Origin: Pseudomonas sp. B28(2017)
GTDB taxonomy: Bacteria > Pseudomonadota > Gammaproteobacteria > Pseudomonadales > Pseudomonadaceae
Length of the DNA stretch: 64,000 bases
Assembly (NCBI RefSeq): GCF_002113025.1
Contig: NZ_NEJH01000003.1
Coordinates: 372,001-436,000, forward strand
Direction: 5' to 3'
Shown here: in pieces, positions 47,790 through 56,859 of the stretch
Position numbering within the stretch: the first letter of the stretch is position 1
How the letters are laid out: each line of letters opens with the position of its first letter
Notes under the pieces: generated by a model
Told to the model about the DNA's origin: nothing
The model's input: only the letters and a program-made list of their open reading frames with translations
Databases searched by the model: none
Program-made: the position numbers and the translations under genes

Positions 47790-48239
47790 TCAATGGCCGT
47801 GACTGCGGCCTACATGGGAATGCTCCACCTCCGTCGCCACAACCCCGCCGCTCACTTCCAGCCGCTGCAAAATCCCGCATTGATCGACCCCCGGCCGCTC
47901 GCCGCAGCGTTGGCGCAGGTCGAACAGTTGTGTCTGCAAGGCCAGCAAGCCGTCGATCCGCGCTTTGACGTGATGGATGTGCTCGTCGATCAGTGCATTG
48001 ACGCTTTCGCACTGGTCCTGCGGACTGTCGCGAAACGCCAGCAGGCTGCGGATTTCTTCGAGCGTCATGTCGAGGGTGCGGCAGTTGCGGATGAACGTCA
48101 GGCGCTCGGCGTGGGCCTGGGTGTAGACGCGATAATTGCCGTCACTGCGGGCCGGTTCCGGCAGAAGGTTTTCGCGCTCGTAGTAGCGGATCGTTTCCAC
48201 GGCGCAGTCCGTGAGTTTCGCCAATTCTCCAATTTTCAT
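47790..48239 (-). CDS. cadR: Cadmium/lead-responsive MerR-type regulator CadR
   Basis: It senses Cd, and to lesser degree Zn or Pb, and activates cadA. The 149-residue protein has a MerR helix-turn-helix (MKIGELAKLTDCAVETIRYYERENLLPEP), the metal cysteines Cys77, Cys112 and Cys121 and a histidine-rich tail (HSHVGRSHGH). Cys77 and Cys112 match known CadR, and the third is shifted by two. The start at 48239 is MKIGE; the frame to 48308 would overlap the operator. It is divergent from cadA, with the operator in between. Confidence 0.92.
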   Translation of the reverse strand: MKIGELAKLTDCAVETIRYYERENLLPEPARSDGNYRVYTQAHAERLTFIRNCRTLDMTLEEIRSLLAFRDSPQDQCESVNALIDEHIHHVKARIDGLLALQTQLFDLRQRCGERPGVDQCGILQRLEVSGGVVATEVEHSHVGRSHGH

Positions 48240-48271
48240 GACGCCAATCTCCAAAACTCCAGAAAGGGTGC

Positions 48272-48302
48272 TTGACCCTATAGTGGCTACAGGGTCTTTA
48301 CT
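48272..48302 (+). promoter_or_regulatory. cadA promoter with CadR operator
   Basis: TTGACC (48272-48277) and TTTACT (48297-48302) are 19 bases apart, the long spacer typical of MerR-activated promoters. A dyad of ACCCTATAG and CTACAGGGT (48275-48295) spans the spacer, as in the known P. putida CadR site. Confidence 0.85.
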
Positions 48303-48332
48303 TGGCAACAGGCACTCTTATGGACGTAACCA

Positions 48333-50594
48333 ATGAGCGATTCCCTGCATTCCCACAAACCCGGGGCTGAGCACGAGCACAGCCACAAGCTCAAACCCGT
48401 GCCAAAACATGACCATGGCGGTCACGGCGACTCCTGCTGCTCATCTAAAGCGGCAGCGCCTGCGCTGGTAAAACTGAGTGAATCGCCGACGCCCGGGGCC
48501 CGATTGAGCAGTTTTCGCATCGAGGCGATGGACTGTCCAACCGAACAGACGCTGATCCAGAACAAGCTAAGCAAACTGACCGGGGTGCAGCAGCTGGAGT
48601 TCAATCTGATTAATCGGGTGCTCGGCGTGACCCACGATTTGCCCGGTATCGAGCCGATCGTCGAAGCCATCAAGTCCTTGGGCATGTATGCCGAACCGAT
48701 GGATCAGGGGGCTGAAACCCCGACGCCGGAGCCTCGGAAAAAACCGTGGTGGCCCTTGGCGCTGTCCGGTGTTGGTGCATTGCTGGCGGAAGTTATCCAT
48801 TTCACCGGTTCCGCACCGAACTGGGTGGTGGCGGTTATTGCACTGGTCTCGATCCTCAGTGGTGGCCTCGGTACCTACAAAAAAGGCTGGATCGCCCTCA
48901 AGAACCGCAACCTGAACATCAATGCGCTGATGAGCATTGCCGTGACCGGCGCGGTGCTGATCGGCCAGTGGCCGGAAGCGGCCATGGTGATGTTCCTGTT
49001 CACCGTGGCCGAGTTGATCGAAGCCCGATCCCTCGATCGCGCGCGCAATGCCATCGGCGGCCTGATGCAGATGACCCCGGACACGGCAACGGTGTTACAG
49101 GCTGACGGGACCTGGCTTGAGCAGGATGTCAAAACCATTGGGCTCGGCACGCGTGTACGGGTGCGTCCCGGTGAGCGTATCGGCCTGGACGGCGAAGTGC
49201 TGTCCGGTCGTTCGACCATCGATCAGGCGCCAATTACCGGTGAAAGCCTGCCGGTGGAGAAAACCGTCGGCGACAAAGTATTCGCCGGCACCATCAACCA
49301 GGCCGGCTCCCTGGAGTACGCGGTGACCGCCGCGGCGGATAACTCGACCCTGGCCCGCATCATCCACGCCGTCGAGCAGGCTCAGGGCGCACGGGCGCCG
49401 ACCCAGCGTTTCGTCGACAGCTTCTCGAAAATCTACACCCCGGCGGTGTTCGTCCTGGCCCTGGCGGTGGCGGTGATCCCGCCAATGTTCTTGGGCGCGT
49501 TGTGGTTCGACTGGATTTATCGGGCGCTGGTGCTGCTGGTGGTGGCCTGCCCCTGTGCGCTGGTGATTTCCACGCCGGTGACCATCGTCAGTGGCCTCGC
49601 GGCGGCGGCGCGCAAAGGCATTCTGGTCAAAGGCGGCATCTATCTGGAGGGCGGTTACAAGCTCGACTACCTGGCCCTGGACAAGACCGGCACCATCACC
49701 CATGGCAAACCGGTGCAGACCGATTATCTGTCGCTGGACCCGACCGTCGATGAGTTGGCACCAGCCATTGCCGCCGCGCTGGCCGGGCGCTCGGATCACC
49801 CGGTTTCCCTGGCCATCGCCAAAGCGGCTGTGGATAAACAAATCGCGCCGCTGATTGTGGATAACTTCGAAGCCTTGGGCGGGCGCGGTGTGCGCGGCGA
49901 GATCAACGGCCAGCTCTACCATTTGGGCAACCATCGTCTGGTGGAGGATCTGGGCCTGTGTTCGCCGGCGCTGGAAGAAAAGTTGTTTGCCCTTGAAAAG
50001 CAGGGCAAGTCGGTGGTGCTGCTGCTTGATTCGTCCGGTCCGTTGGCGTTGTTCGCCGTCGCCGATACGGTAAAGGCGACCAGCCGCGAAGCTATCCGGC
50101 AACTGCATGACTTGGGCATCAAAACCCTGATGCTCACTGGCGATAACGTCCACACCGCGCAGGCTATCGCTGCACAAGTCGGCATCGACGAGGCCAAGGG
50201 CGACCTGTTGCCGGGTGACAAATTGCAAGCCGTCGATGCCCTTTATGCCCAAGGGCATCGGGTCGGCATGGTCGGCGACGGCATCAACGACGCCCCGGCA
50301 CTGGCACGTTCGGAGATCGGTTTCGCCATGGCCGCCGCCGGCACCGATACTGCGATCGAAACTGCCGATGTTGCCCTGATGGACGACGATCTACGCAAGA
50401 TCCCGGCATTCATCCGCCTGTCATGGCAGACATCGAGCATTCTCAAGCAGAACATCGCCCTGGCTTTGGTCATCAAGGCGATCTTTCTTGGGGTAACCTT
50501 CGCCGGGGTCGCTACCATGTGGATGGCAGTGTTCGCCGACATGGGCGTGAGTTTGCTGGTGGTGTTCAACGGATTGCGCCTGCTGCGCAAGTAA
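48333..50594 (+). CDS. cadA: Cd/Zn/Pb-exporting P1B-type ATPase CadA
   Basis: It pumps divalent Cd, Zn and Pb out of the cytosol at the expense of ATP. The 753 residues begin with a histidine-rich tail (HSHKPGAEHEHSH, KHDHGGHGDSCC), then one heavy-metal-associated domain with MDCPTE, about eight membrane helices, the actuator TGES, the metal channel CPCALV, the phosphorylation site DKTGTITHG, the SDHPVSLAI HP motif and GDGINDAPAL. It is divergent from cadR and under its MerR-type promoter. Likely part of a mobile metal-resistance module. Confidence 0.95.
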   Translation: MSDSLHSHKPGAEHEHSHKLKPVPKHDHGGHGDSCCSSKAAAPALVKLSESPTPGARLSSFRIEAMDCPTEQTLIQNKLSKLTGVQQLEFNLINRVLGVTHDLPGIEPIVEAIKSLGMYAEPMDQGAETPTPEPRKKPWWPLALSGVGALLAEVIHFTGSAPNWVVAVIALVSILSGGLGTYKKGWIALKNRNLNINALMSIAVTGAVLIGQWPEAAMVMFLFTVAELIEARSLDRARNAIGGLMQMTPDTATVLQADGTWLEQDVKTIGLGTRVRVRPGERIGLDGEVLSGRSTIDQAPITGESLPVEKTVGDKVFAGTINQAGSLEYAVTAAADNSTLARIIHAVEQAQGARAPTQRFVDSFSKIYTPAVFVLALAVAVIPPMFLGALWFDWIYRALVLLVVACPCALVISTPVTIVSGLAAAARKGILVKGGIYLEGGYKLDYLALDKTGTITHGKPVQTDYLSLDPTVDELAPAIAAALAGRSDHPVSLAIAKAAVDKQIAPLIVDNFEALGGRGVRGEINGQLYHLGNHRLVEDLGLCSPALEEKLFALEKQGKSVVLLLDSSGPLALFAVADTVKATSREAIRQLHDLGIKTLMLTGDNVHTAQAIAAQVGIDEAKGDLLPGDKLQAVDALYAQGHRVGMVGDGINDAPALARSEIGFAMAAAGTDTAIETADVALMDDDLRKIPAFIRLSWQTSSILKQNIALALVIKAIFLGVTFAGVATMWMAVFADMGVSLLVVFNGLRLLRK

Positions 50595-50610
50595 AGGATG
50601 AGGGACGGTT

Positions 50611-51474
50611 GTGCTGAGTGCCGAGCTGAAGGCGTTTTACATGGTGGCCCGCCTGGGCAGCATTACCCAGGCTGCAAAAAAGCTTGGCCTGAGCCAGCCG
50701 ACGGTGACGACGCAGATCCGCAACCTCGAAAGTCAGTATTCGGTCGAGTTGTTCTACCGTGGCGGCCGGCGTCTGAGCGTCAGCGAAGAGGGCGCGCGGC
50801 TGCTGCCGATGGTCAAGGTGCTGATGCAACAAGAAGCCGACATCGAGTTTTTCCTGCGTAACTGCGGTCAGGTCCAGGGCACGCTGCGTATTGCCGCCAC
50901 GGCGCCGTATTACATCCTCGACCTGGTGAAGACCTTTCGCGAGCGATTGCCGCAGGTTGAAGTTTCGGTGGAAATCGGCAACTCCCAGCAAGTGCTCGAA
51001 GCGCTGGAGGAGTACCGGGTCGATGTCGCGGCGTCGTCGCAGTTGCTCGATGACGCGAGGCTGATTCGCCGGGTGCTCGGCAGCGATCCACTGGTGCTGG
51101 CGGTGCATCGCAATCATCCGCTGGCGGTTCACGATCACGTACCGCTCGGCGCCTTGGCCGGGCATACCCTGCTGATGCGCGAACCGGGCTCGACCACCCG
51201 CCGCCTGACCGAAGAATTGCTGGCCAGTGCCGGGGTGTGTTTCGGCCCGCTGCTGGAAATCGGCAGCCGCGAATCGATCCGCGAAGCGGTGCTGCGCAAC
51301 ATAGGCATCAGCATCATTGCCCGCCAGGAAGTCCCGCACGATCCGCAGTTGCGGGTACTGACCATCGAAAATGCGCCGCAAATCCCGGAATACCTGTATT
51401 GCCTCAAGGAGCGTAAAAACGCGCGGCTGCCGGCGGCGTTTCTGGGGTTGGCGCAGGAAATGGCTCCGGCCTGA
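50611..51474 (+). CDS. LysR-type regulator, probably of the phosphonate operon
   Basis: This 287-residue LysR protein starts at GTG 50611 with a helix-turn-helix (AELKAFYMVARLGSITQAAKKLGLSQPTVTTQIRNLE) and a periplasmic-binding-protein-like effector domain (RIAATAPYYILDLVKTF, IGSRESIREAVLRNIGISII). It begins 16 bases after cadA but points into the 2-aminoethylphosphonate-type operon that follows, so it more likely controls that operon than cadA. The effector is unknown. Confidence 0.82.
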   Translation: MLSAELKAFYMVARLGSITQAAKKLGLSQPTVTTQIRNLESQYSVELFYRGGRRLSVSEEGARLLPMVKVLMQQEADIEFFLRNCGQVQGTLRIAATAPYYILDLVKTFRERLPQVEVSVEIGNSQQVLEALEEYRVDVAASSQLLDDARLIRRVLGSDPLVLAVHRNHPLAVHDHVPLGALAGHTLLMREPGSTTRRLTEELLASAGVCFGPLLEIGSRESIREAVLRNIGISIIARQEVPHDPQLRVLTIENAPQIPEYLYCLKERKNARLPAAFLGLAQEMAPA

Positions 51475-51497
51475 AGATCTGAGGTGACTGTGCCGGC

Positions 51498-51566
51498 CTC
51501 TTCGCGAGCAGGCTCGCTCCCACAGTTGACCGCACTGCAATGTGGGAGCGAGCCTGCTCGCGAAGG
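51498..51566. repeat. REP pair between LysR gene and phosphonate operon
   Basis: TTCGCGAGCAGGCTCGCTCC is opposed to GTGGGAGCGAGCCTGCTCGC with about 25 bases between. Confidence 0.85.
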
Positions 51567-51703
51567 CGCCAGATCAAACAACACAGAGCTTGAAGGCTGA
51601 ACCAAAAATCCTGAATACCACTATCGGCAGTTTTTGCCTTACTGCCACATGACGGACTCATTACAACTCTAGGATGGCCCCATCTGCTCGATGAGGTCCG
51701 TCC

Positions 51704-52780
51704 ATGAACAACTCGATCACCACTGCCCTGGCCAATCCCGGCGCGCCCATGAAAGTACGCGGCGTGCACAAGCGTTTCGGTGCTTTCACCGCGCTGGATA
51801 ACGTGTCCCTCGACGTGGCGGCCGGTGAGCTGGTGTGCCTGCTCGGGCCTTCCGGGTGTGGCAAAACCACCTTGCTGCGCTGCATCGCCGGTCTGGAAAA
51901 GCAGGACAGTGGCGAGTTGTACCTGGGCGACCGCGACGTTTCCCGCCTGCCACCCCAGACGCGGGACTACGGCATTCTGTTCCAGTCCTATGCGTTGTTC
52001 CCCAATCTGACTGTCGAAGCGAACATTGCCTACGGCCTCGCCGGTAATGGTCGCGACCAGATTCGCCAGCGTGTCGCTCAGATGCTGGAACTGGTCGGCC
52101 TGGGCGGCAGTGAGAAAAAGTATCCCGGTCAATTGTCCGGCGGCCAGCAACAGCGGGTTGCACTGGCTCGCGCTCTGGCCCCGGCGCCTTCGCTGTTGCT
52201 GCTCGACGAACCGATGTCGGCCCTCGATGCCCGGGTACGCGAGCACCTGTGCACCGAACTGCGCCAGCTGCAACGCAACCTCGGCATCACCACGCTGATG
52301 GTTACCCACAATCAGGACGAGGCCATGCTGATGGCCGACCGCATTGCCGTGATGAACAACGGCAAGGTCGAGCAGTACGCCACGCCGCAGGAAATCTACA
52401 ATCGCCCGGCCACGCCATTCGTGGCGGAGTTCGTCGGCCAGGGCAACTGGTTGCCGTTCCAGCGCAGCAGCGACAGCCATGCCCTGGTCGGCGGTATGAG
52501 CATGCGTCTGGCCGATGGCGGCGCCAAGAGTGCGTCAGGCCGTTTGTTCTGCCGCCCGGAGGCGATCAGCATCAACCCGCTGGTGCACGAGGAAAACCTG
52601 TTCCCGGCCAAGGTTCGCGAAATCACCTTCCTCGGCAACCGCTGCCGCATGAGCTTCGAACTCGATCAGTTGCCGGGCCATGCACTGTTGGCAGAACTGG
52701 CACCGGAAGCCATGCCGCGTTTGGGCGCTCAGCAGATCATGGTCGCCTTGCCGCCACGCAGCCTGCAGGTGTTTGCCTGA
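51704..52780 (+). CDS. Phosphonate-type ABC transporter ATP-binding protein (PhnT2-like)
   Basis: This 358-residue ATPase belongs to the group annotated as putative 2-aminoethylphosphonate importer ATPase. It has Walker [27 protein letters not shown], Walker B LLLLDEPMSALD, switch MVTHNQDEAMLMADRIAVM and a TOBE-like C-terminal domain. From the neighbouring oxygenase, the substrate is likely an aminophosphonate. The stop overlaps the permease start by one base (TGATG). The exact gene name is uncertain. Confidence 0.85.
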   Translation: MNNSITTALANPGAPMKVRGVHKRFGAFTALDNVSLDVAAGELVCLLGPSGCGKTTLLRCIAGLEKQDSGELYLGDRDVSRLPPQTRDYGILFQSYALFPNLTVEANIAYGLAGNGRDQIRQRVAQMLELVGLGGSEKKYPGQLSGGQQQRVALARALAPAPSLLLLDEPMSALDARVREHLCTELRQLQRNLGITTLMVTHNQDEAMLMADRIAVMNNGKVEQYATPQEIYNRPATPFVAEFVGQGNWLPFQRSSDSHALVGGMSMRLADGGAKSASGRLFCRPEAISINPLVHEENLFPAKVREITFLGNRCRMSFELDQLPGHALLAELAPEAMPRLGAQQIMVALPPRSLQVFA

Positions 52781-54504
52781 TGAGCGCGAACATCGCGCTG
52801 CCGCTGCCGCAAAGGCAGGTTCGGCAGATCTCCCGCGCCGAAATCGGTGACCGACTGTTCGTGGTCGGCGGCAAAGTCCTCCTGCTGGTGTTGCTCGGGG
52901 TTGCCGTGTTGATGCCGTTGCTGGCGATCTTCTGGCGTGGTTTCAGCGCCGAAGCCGGGCAGGGCGGTGGTTGGGTCGCAGCGAAAGAGTTGGTGACCAG
53001 CGAGAACTTTCACTGGTTGCTCGGTAACAGCCTGAAGGTATCCCTCAGCGTCGCAGCCATTGTCGTACCGCTGGCCTACCTGTTTGCCTACGCCCTGCAA
53101 CGCACGTTGATTCCGGGTAAAGGCATCTGGCGCGGCATTTCGCTGCTGCCACTGATGGCGCCATCGATGCTGCCCGGCATTGCGCTGGTTTACCTGTTCG
53201 GCAACCAGGGCATGTTGCGTGGTCTGCTTTCGGACAACATCTACGGCTTCTGGGGCATTGTGCTCGGTGAGGTGATCTACACCTTCCCGCACGCCTTGAT
53301 GATTCTGCTTTCGGCGCTGTCCCTGGCGGATGCGCGACTGTTCGATGCCGCTTCAAGCATGGGCGCCAGCCCCGCCAAAGCCTTCCGTAGCATCACCTGG
53401 CCGGCGACCCGTCAGGCAGTGTTCGCTGCGTTCTGCCTGGTGTTCACCCTGACCATCACCGATTTCGGTGTGCCCGTGGTGGTCGGTGGCGACTATCAGG
53501 TGCTGGCGCTGGAGGCCTACAAGGCTGTGGTGGGTCAGCAGCAATTCGGTCGCGGCGCCTTGATCGGCGTGGTGTTGCTGCTGCCGGCGCTGTTCAGCTT
53601 CGGGGTCGATGCCTGGTTGCGTCGGCGCCACGGCGACGCCATGAGCGGTCGTGCCCAGGTGTTCAAGCCTGTGCCATCGAAGCTGCGCGACGGATACTAC
53701 CTGGCCATCGTGCTGCTGATCAGCGCCGCATTGCTGCTGGTGTTCGGCATGGCGGTGTTCTCGTCGCTGGTGAAATTCTGGCCCTACAACCTTTCGCTGT
53801 CGCTCAACCATTATCAGTTCAACGACACCGCCGGCGGTGGCTGGCTGGCCTACGGCAACAGCCTGAAGATGGCTTTGGGCACCGCGCTGATTGGCTCCAT
53901 GCTGATCTTTACCGGCGCCTACCTGATGGAAAAGACCAGGGGGCAACGCGGCCTGAACCTGACCTTGCGCATGCTCAGCTTCGTGCCGATGGCGGTGCCG
54001 GGCTTAGTGCTGGGCCTCGGTTACGTCTTCTTCTTCAACCTGACCGGCAACCCGCTGCACGTGTTCTACGGGACCATGACTCTGCTGATCGTTTGCACCA
54101 TTGCGCACTATTTGACCACCGCGCAAATGACCGCTACCACCGCGCTGCGTCAACTCGATGGCGAATTCGAAGCCGCCGCGCTGTCGCTCAAGGCGCCGCT
54201 GTACCGCCATTACCTGCGTGTCACCGTGCCGATCTGCCTGCCGGCGTTGCTGGACATCGTGCGCTACCTGTTCGTCTCGGCCATGACCACCGTCTCGGCG
54301 GCGATCTTCCTCTACAGCCCCGACACCATCCTCGCGGCGGTGGCGGTGCTGAACATGGACGACGCCGGCAACGTCGGCGGCGCGGCGGCGATGTCGACCC
54401 TGATTCTGTTCACCTCGGTGGGCGTGTCCCTGCTGCTGGCCTGGGCTTCGCGCGGCTTGCTGGGCCGTTCCCAGGCTTGGCGGCAGACAGCGCCCGGTCA
54501 TTGA
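52780..54504 (+). CDS. Fused ABC permease of the phosphonate-type transporter (PhnU2-like)
   Basis: This 574-residue membrane protein carries two permease halves in one chain. It has about 12 hydrophobic helices and an EAA-type loop in each half (DAASSMGASPAKAFRSITWPATR and EFEAAALSLKAPLYRHYLRVTVP). This fused form is typical of the putative 2-aminoethylphosphonate importers. The start at 52780 (MSANIALPLPQRQ) overlaps the previous stop; the long frame from 52249 lies inside the ATPase gene and is spurious. The transported aminophosphonate is inferred from context. Confidence 0.88.
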   Translation: MSANIALPLPQRQVRQISRAEIGDRLFVVGGKVLLLVLLGVAVLMPLLAIFWRGFSAEAGQGGGWVAAKELVTSENFHWLLGNSLKVSLSVAAIVVPLAYLFAYALQRTLIPGKGIWRGISLLPLMAPSMLPGIALVYLFGNQGMLRGLLSDNIYGFWGIVLGEVIYTFPHALMILLSALSLADARLFDAASSMGASPAKAFRSITWPATRQAVFAAFCLVFTLTITDFGVPVVVGGDYQVLALEAYKAVVGQQQFGRGALIGVVLLLPALFSFGVDAWLRRRHGDAMSGRAQVFKPVPSKLRDGYYLAIVLLISAALLLVFGMAVFSSLVKFWPYNLSLSLNHYQFNDTAGGGWLAYGNSLKMALGTALIGSMLIFTGAYLMEKTRGQRGLNLTLRMLSFVPMAVPGLVLGLGYVFFFNLTGNPLHVFYGTMTLLIVCTIAHYLTTAQMTATTALRQLDGEFEAAALSLKAPLYRHYLRVTVPICLPALLDIVRYLFVSAMTTVSAAIFLYSPDTILAAVAVLNMDDAGNVGGAAAMSTLILFTSVGVSLLLAWASRGLLGRSQAWRQTAPGH

Positions 54505-54554
54505 TTTGCTTCTCCTCAAACCGAAAGACCTCAACTCAAAAACAGGAAAAGATC

Positions 54555-55580
54555 ATGTTCAAGCCCCTGGCCCTGGCCGCTGCTGTCCTCACCGCTTTCA
54601 GCCTGAACGCCTTCGCTGCGAAAACCGAGTTGACGGTGTACACCGCCCTCGAAGCCGAACAACTGAAGACCTACAAGGAAGCCTTCGAAAAGGCCAATCC
54701 GGACGTCGAGATCAAGTGGGTGCGTGACTCCACCGGGATCATCACTGCCAAACTGCTGGCCGAGAAGGCCCGCCCACAGGCTGACGCCGTGTGGGGCCTG
54801 GCGGCTTCCAGCCTGGCGATCCTCGATCAGCAAGGCATGCTGCAAAGCTACGCACCCAAGGATCTTGGCCAGATCGGCGCCAACTACCGCGACGCCGCCA
54901 ACCCGCCAGCCTGGGTCGGCATGGACGTCTGGGCCGCGACCATTTGCTTCAACACCGTCGAAGCCGAGAAGCAGGGCCTGACCAAGCCAGTGAGCTGGCA
55001 AGACCTGACCAAGCCTGAGTACAAAGGCAAGATCGTCATGCCGAACCCGGCATCGTCCGGCACCGGCTTCCTCGACGTCAGCGCCTGGCTGCAAACCTTC
55101 GGCGAGAAGCAGGGCTGGGCGTACATGGACGGCCTGCACCAGAACATCGGCCAGTACGTTCACTCCGGTTCCAAGCCTTGCAAACTGGCCGCCGCAGGTG
55201 AGTTCCCGATCGGTATTTCCTTCGAGTACCCGGCCGTCCAACTGAAACGCCAGGGCGCACCGCTGGACATCATCCTGCCGAAGGAAGGCCTGGGTTGGGA
55301 GATCGAAGCGACTGCGGTGATCAAGGGCACTGCCCACGAGGAAGCCGCGAAAAAACTGGCTGACTTCTCCGCCAGCCCTGAGGCGATGGAACTCTACAAA
55401 GAAAACTTCGCCGTGCTCGCTCAGCCTGGCATCGCCAAGCCGCAAACCGAACTGCCAGCCGACTACGAACAGCGCCTGATCAAGAACGACTTCGCCTGGG
55501 CCTCGAAGAACCGCGACGAGATCCTCACCGAATGGCGCAAGCGCTATGACGGCAAGTCCGAGAAAGTGGCGGCCAAGTAA
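54555..55580 (+). CDS. Phosphonate-type periplasmic binding protein (PhnS2-like)
   Basis: This 341-residue exported binding protein belongs to the iron/phosphonate-binding family 1 type. The signal peptide is MFKPLALAAAVLTAFSLNAFA, followed by KTELTVYTALEAEQLKTYKEAFEKANPDVEIKWVRDSTGIITAKLLAE, with DAVWGLAASSLAILD and MPNPASSGTGFLDVSAWLQTFG. The start at 54555 has AGGAAAA upstream. It likely captures 2-aminoethylphosphonate or a relative for the two preceding gene products. A REP pair separates it from the enzyme genes. Confidence 0.85.
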   Translation: MFKPLALAAAVLTAFSLNAFAAKTELTVYTALEAEQLKTYKEAFEKANPDVEIKWVRDSTGIITAKLLAEKARPQADAVWGLAASSLAILDQQGMLQSYAPKDLGQIGANYRDAANPPAWVGMDVWAATICFNTVEAEKQGLTKPVSWQDLTKPEYKGKIVMPNPASSGTGFLDVSAWLQTFGEKQGWAYMDGLHQNIGQYVHSGSKPCKLAAAGEFPIGISFEYPAVQLKRQGAPLDIILPKEGLGWEIEATAVIKGTAHEEAAKKLADFSASPEAMELYKENFAVLAQPGIAKPQTELPADYEQRLIKNDFAWASKNRDEILTEWRKRYDGKSEKVAAK

Positions 55581-55601
55581 GATCTTTATCGGCTGACAGG
55601 G

Positions 55602-55700
55602 CCTCTTCGCGAGCAGGCTCGCTCCCACAGTAGATCTCCAGTGGAAGGAGACTGGGGTAGCCGCCCAATCCAATGTGGGAGCGAGCCTGCTCGCGAAAGC
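55602..55700. repeat. REP pair inside the phosphonate operon
   Basis: CTTCGCGAGCAGGCTCGCTC near 55602 is opposed to GTGGGAGCGAGCCTGCTCGC near 55676, between the binding-protein gene and the FAD oxidoreductase gene. It could change the transcript level of the enzyme genes. Confidence 0.85.
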
Positions 55701-55725
55701 GGTCTTGAATTCAGAGCACCTCTAG

Positions 55726-56859
55726 ATGACACAACACAACGACATGCTGATCGTCGGCGCCGGCATCCTCGGTTTGTCCCACGCGTATGCCGCCGCCAAA
55801 CGCGGTCTCAAGGTCACGGTTTTCGAGCGCAGTGAAACGCCCCTCGGCGCTTCGCTGCGCAACTTCGGCCAGGCACTGGTCACCGGCCAACCGCCGGGCC
55901 CGATGCTGGAGCTGGCCCGCGCCAGTCGCGGAATCTGGGGCGATTGGGCGCAGCTTGCCGGCCTGCAGCTCAAGCGCAATGGCTCGTACCTGTTCGCCCG
56001 CACCGAGGCGGAAGAACAGTTGCTGGAAGCCTTCTGTGACGGCCGCGCGGTGGAGCACGGTTACCGTGTCGAGCTGTTGCGCGGTGCCGCATTGCGCGAT
56101 TTGTACGGCGGCCAGTTCCGCCATCACCGTGCGGCGTTGCACGGCATGGACGACCAGCAGCTGTATTCGCGCGAAGCGATTCCGGCGCTGATCGACTTCC
56201 TGCGTCGCGACCTGGGCGTCAAGTTTCACTTTTCCACCCTGGTCCGCGATATCGAACCGGGCCGCCTGTACAGCACCGCCGGCAGCTTCAGTGCCGAGCA
56301 GATCATCGTCTGCTCCGGCCACGACTATCAGACGTTGCTGGCCGAGCACATCGCCGAACTCGACCCGCAAATCTGCCGTCTGCAAATGCTCCGCGCCCGA
56401 CCGCAGATCAACCTCAACCTGCAACACGCGTTGCTCACCGGTTTGAGTTGCGTGCACTACGGCGCCTTCGCCGACTTGCCGGAGGCCGCGGAGGTGCAGG
56501 CGGAAATCCTGCGGCACGCGCCGCACCTGCACGAGAACGGCATTCACCTGCTGATCAGTCCGACACCCTATGGCGAGTTGATCATTGGCGATTCGCACCA
56601 TTACGGCCGTGATCCGTCACCCTTCAATGCCGAGCAGGTCGATGACTGGATGATCGAGCTGGCCGAGCAGACCCTGGGCTGCAAGGTGCAAGTGGTCGAA
56701 CGCTGGCAGGGTGTCTATGGTTCACGGGGGCCAGGACCGTTCTCGTTCCTGCGTCCGGCAAAAGGCCTGAGCGTGGCGTTGATGCACACCGGTGTCGGCA
56801 TGAGCGTCGGGCCGGCAATGGCTGAACGCAACGTTGCCACCGTATTGGAGGAAATCTGA
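55726..56859 (+). CDS. TIGR03364-type FAD-dependent oxidoreductase
   Basis: This 377-residue DAO-fold enzyme has the FAD motif MLIVGAGILGLSHAYAAAKRGLKVTVFE, LRNFGQALVTGQPPGPMLELA, a second FAD segment SAEQIIVCSGHDYQTLL and a C-terminal GVGMSVGPAMAERNVATVLEE. This type sits in phosphonate-degradation operons and some members oxidise aminophosphonates or N-methyl derivatives, but the substrate of this protein is not known. The stop overlaps the PhnZ-like gene by one base, so the two are coupled. Confidence 0.82.
   Translation: MTQHNDMLIVGAGILGLSHAYAAAKRGLKVTVFERSETPLGASLRNFGQALVTGQPPGPMLELARASRGIWGDWAQLAGLQLKRNGSYLFARTEAEEQLLEAFCDGRAVEHGYRVELLRGAALRDLYGGQFRHHRAALHGMDDQQLYSREAIPALIDFLRRDLGVKFHFSTLVRDIEPGRLYSTAGSFSAEQIIVCSGHDYQTLLAEHIAELDPQICRLQMLRARPQINLNLQHALLTGLSCVHYGAFADLPEAAEVQAEILRHAPHLHENGIHLLISPTPYGELIIGDSHHYGRDPSPFNAEQVDDWMIELAEQTLGCKVQVVERWQGVYGSRGPGPFSFLRPAKGLSVALMHTGVGMSVGPAMAERNVATVLEEI

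Noticed and set aside
52249..52779. N-terminal extension of the fused permease frame
   Set aside because: It lies within the ATPase gene in another frame; the ATG at 52780 overlaps the ATPase stop in the usual coupled way.
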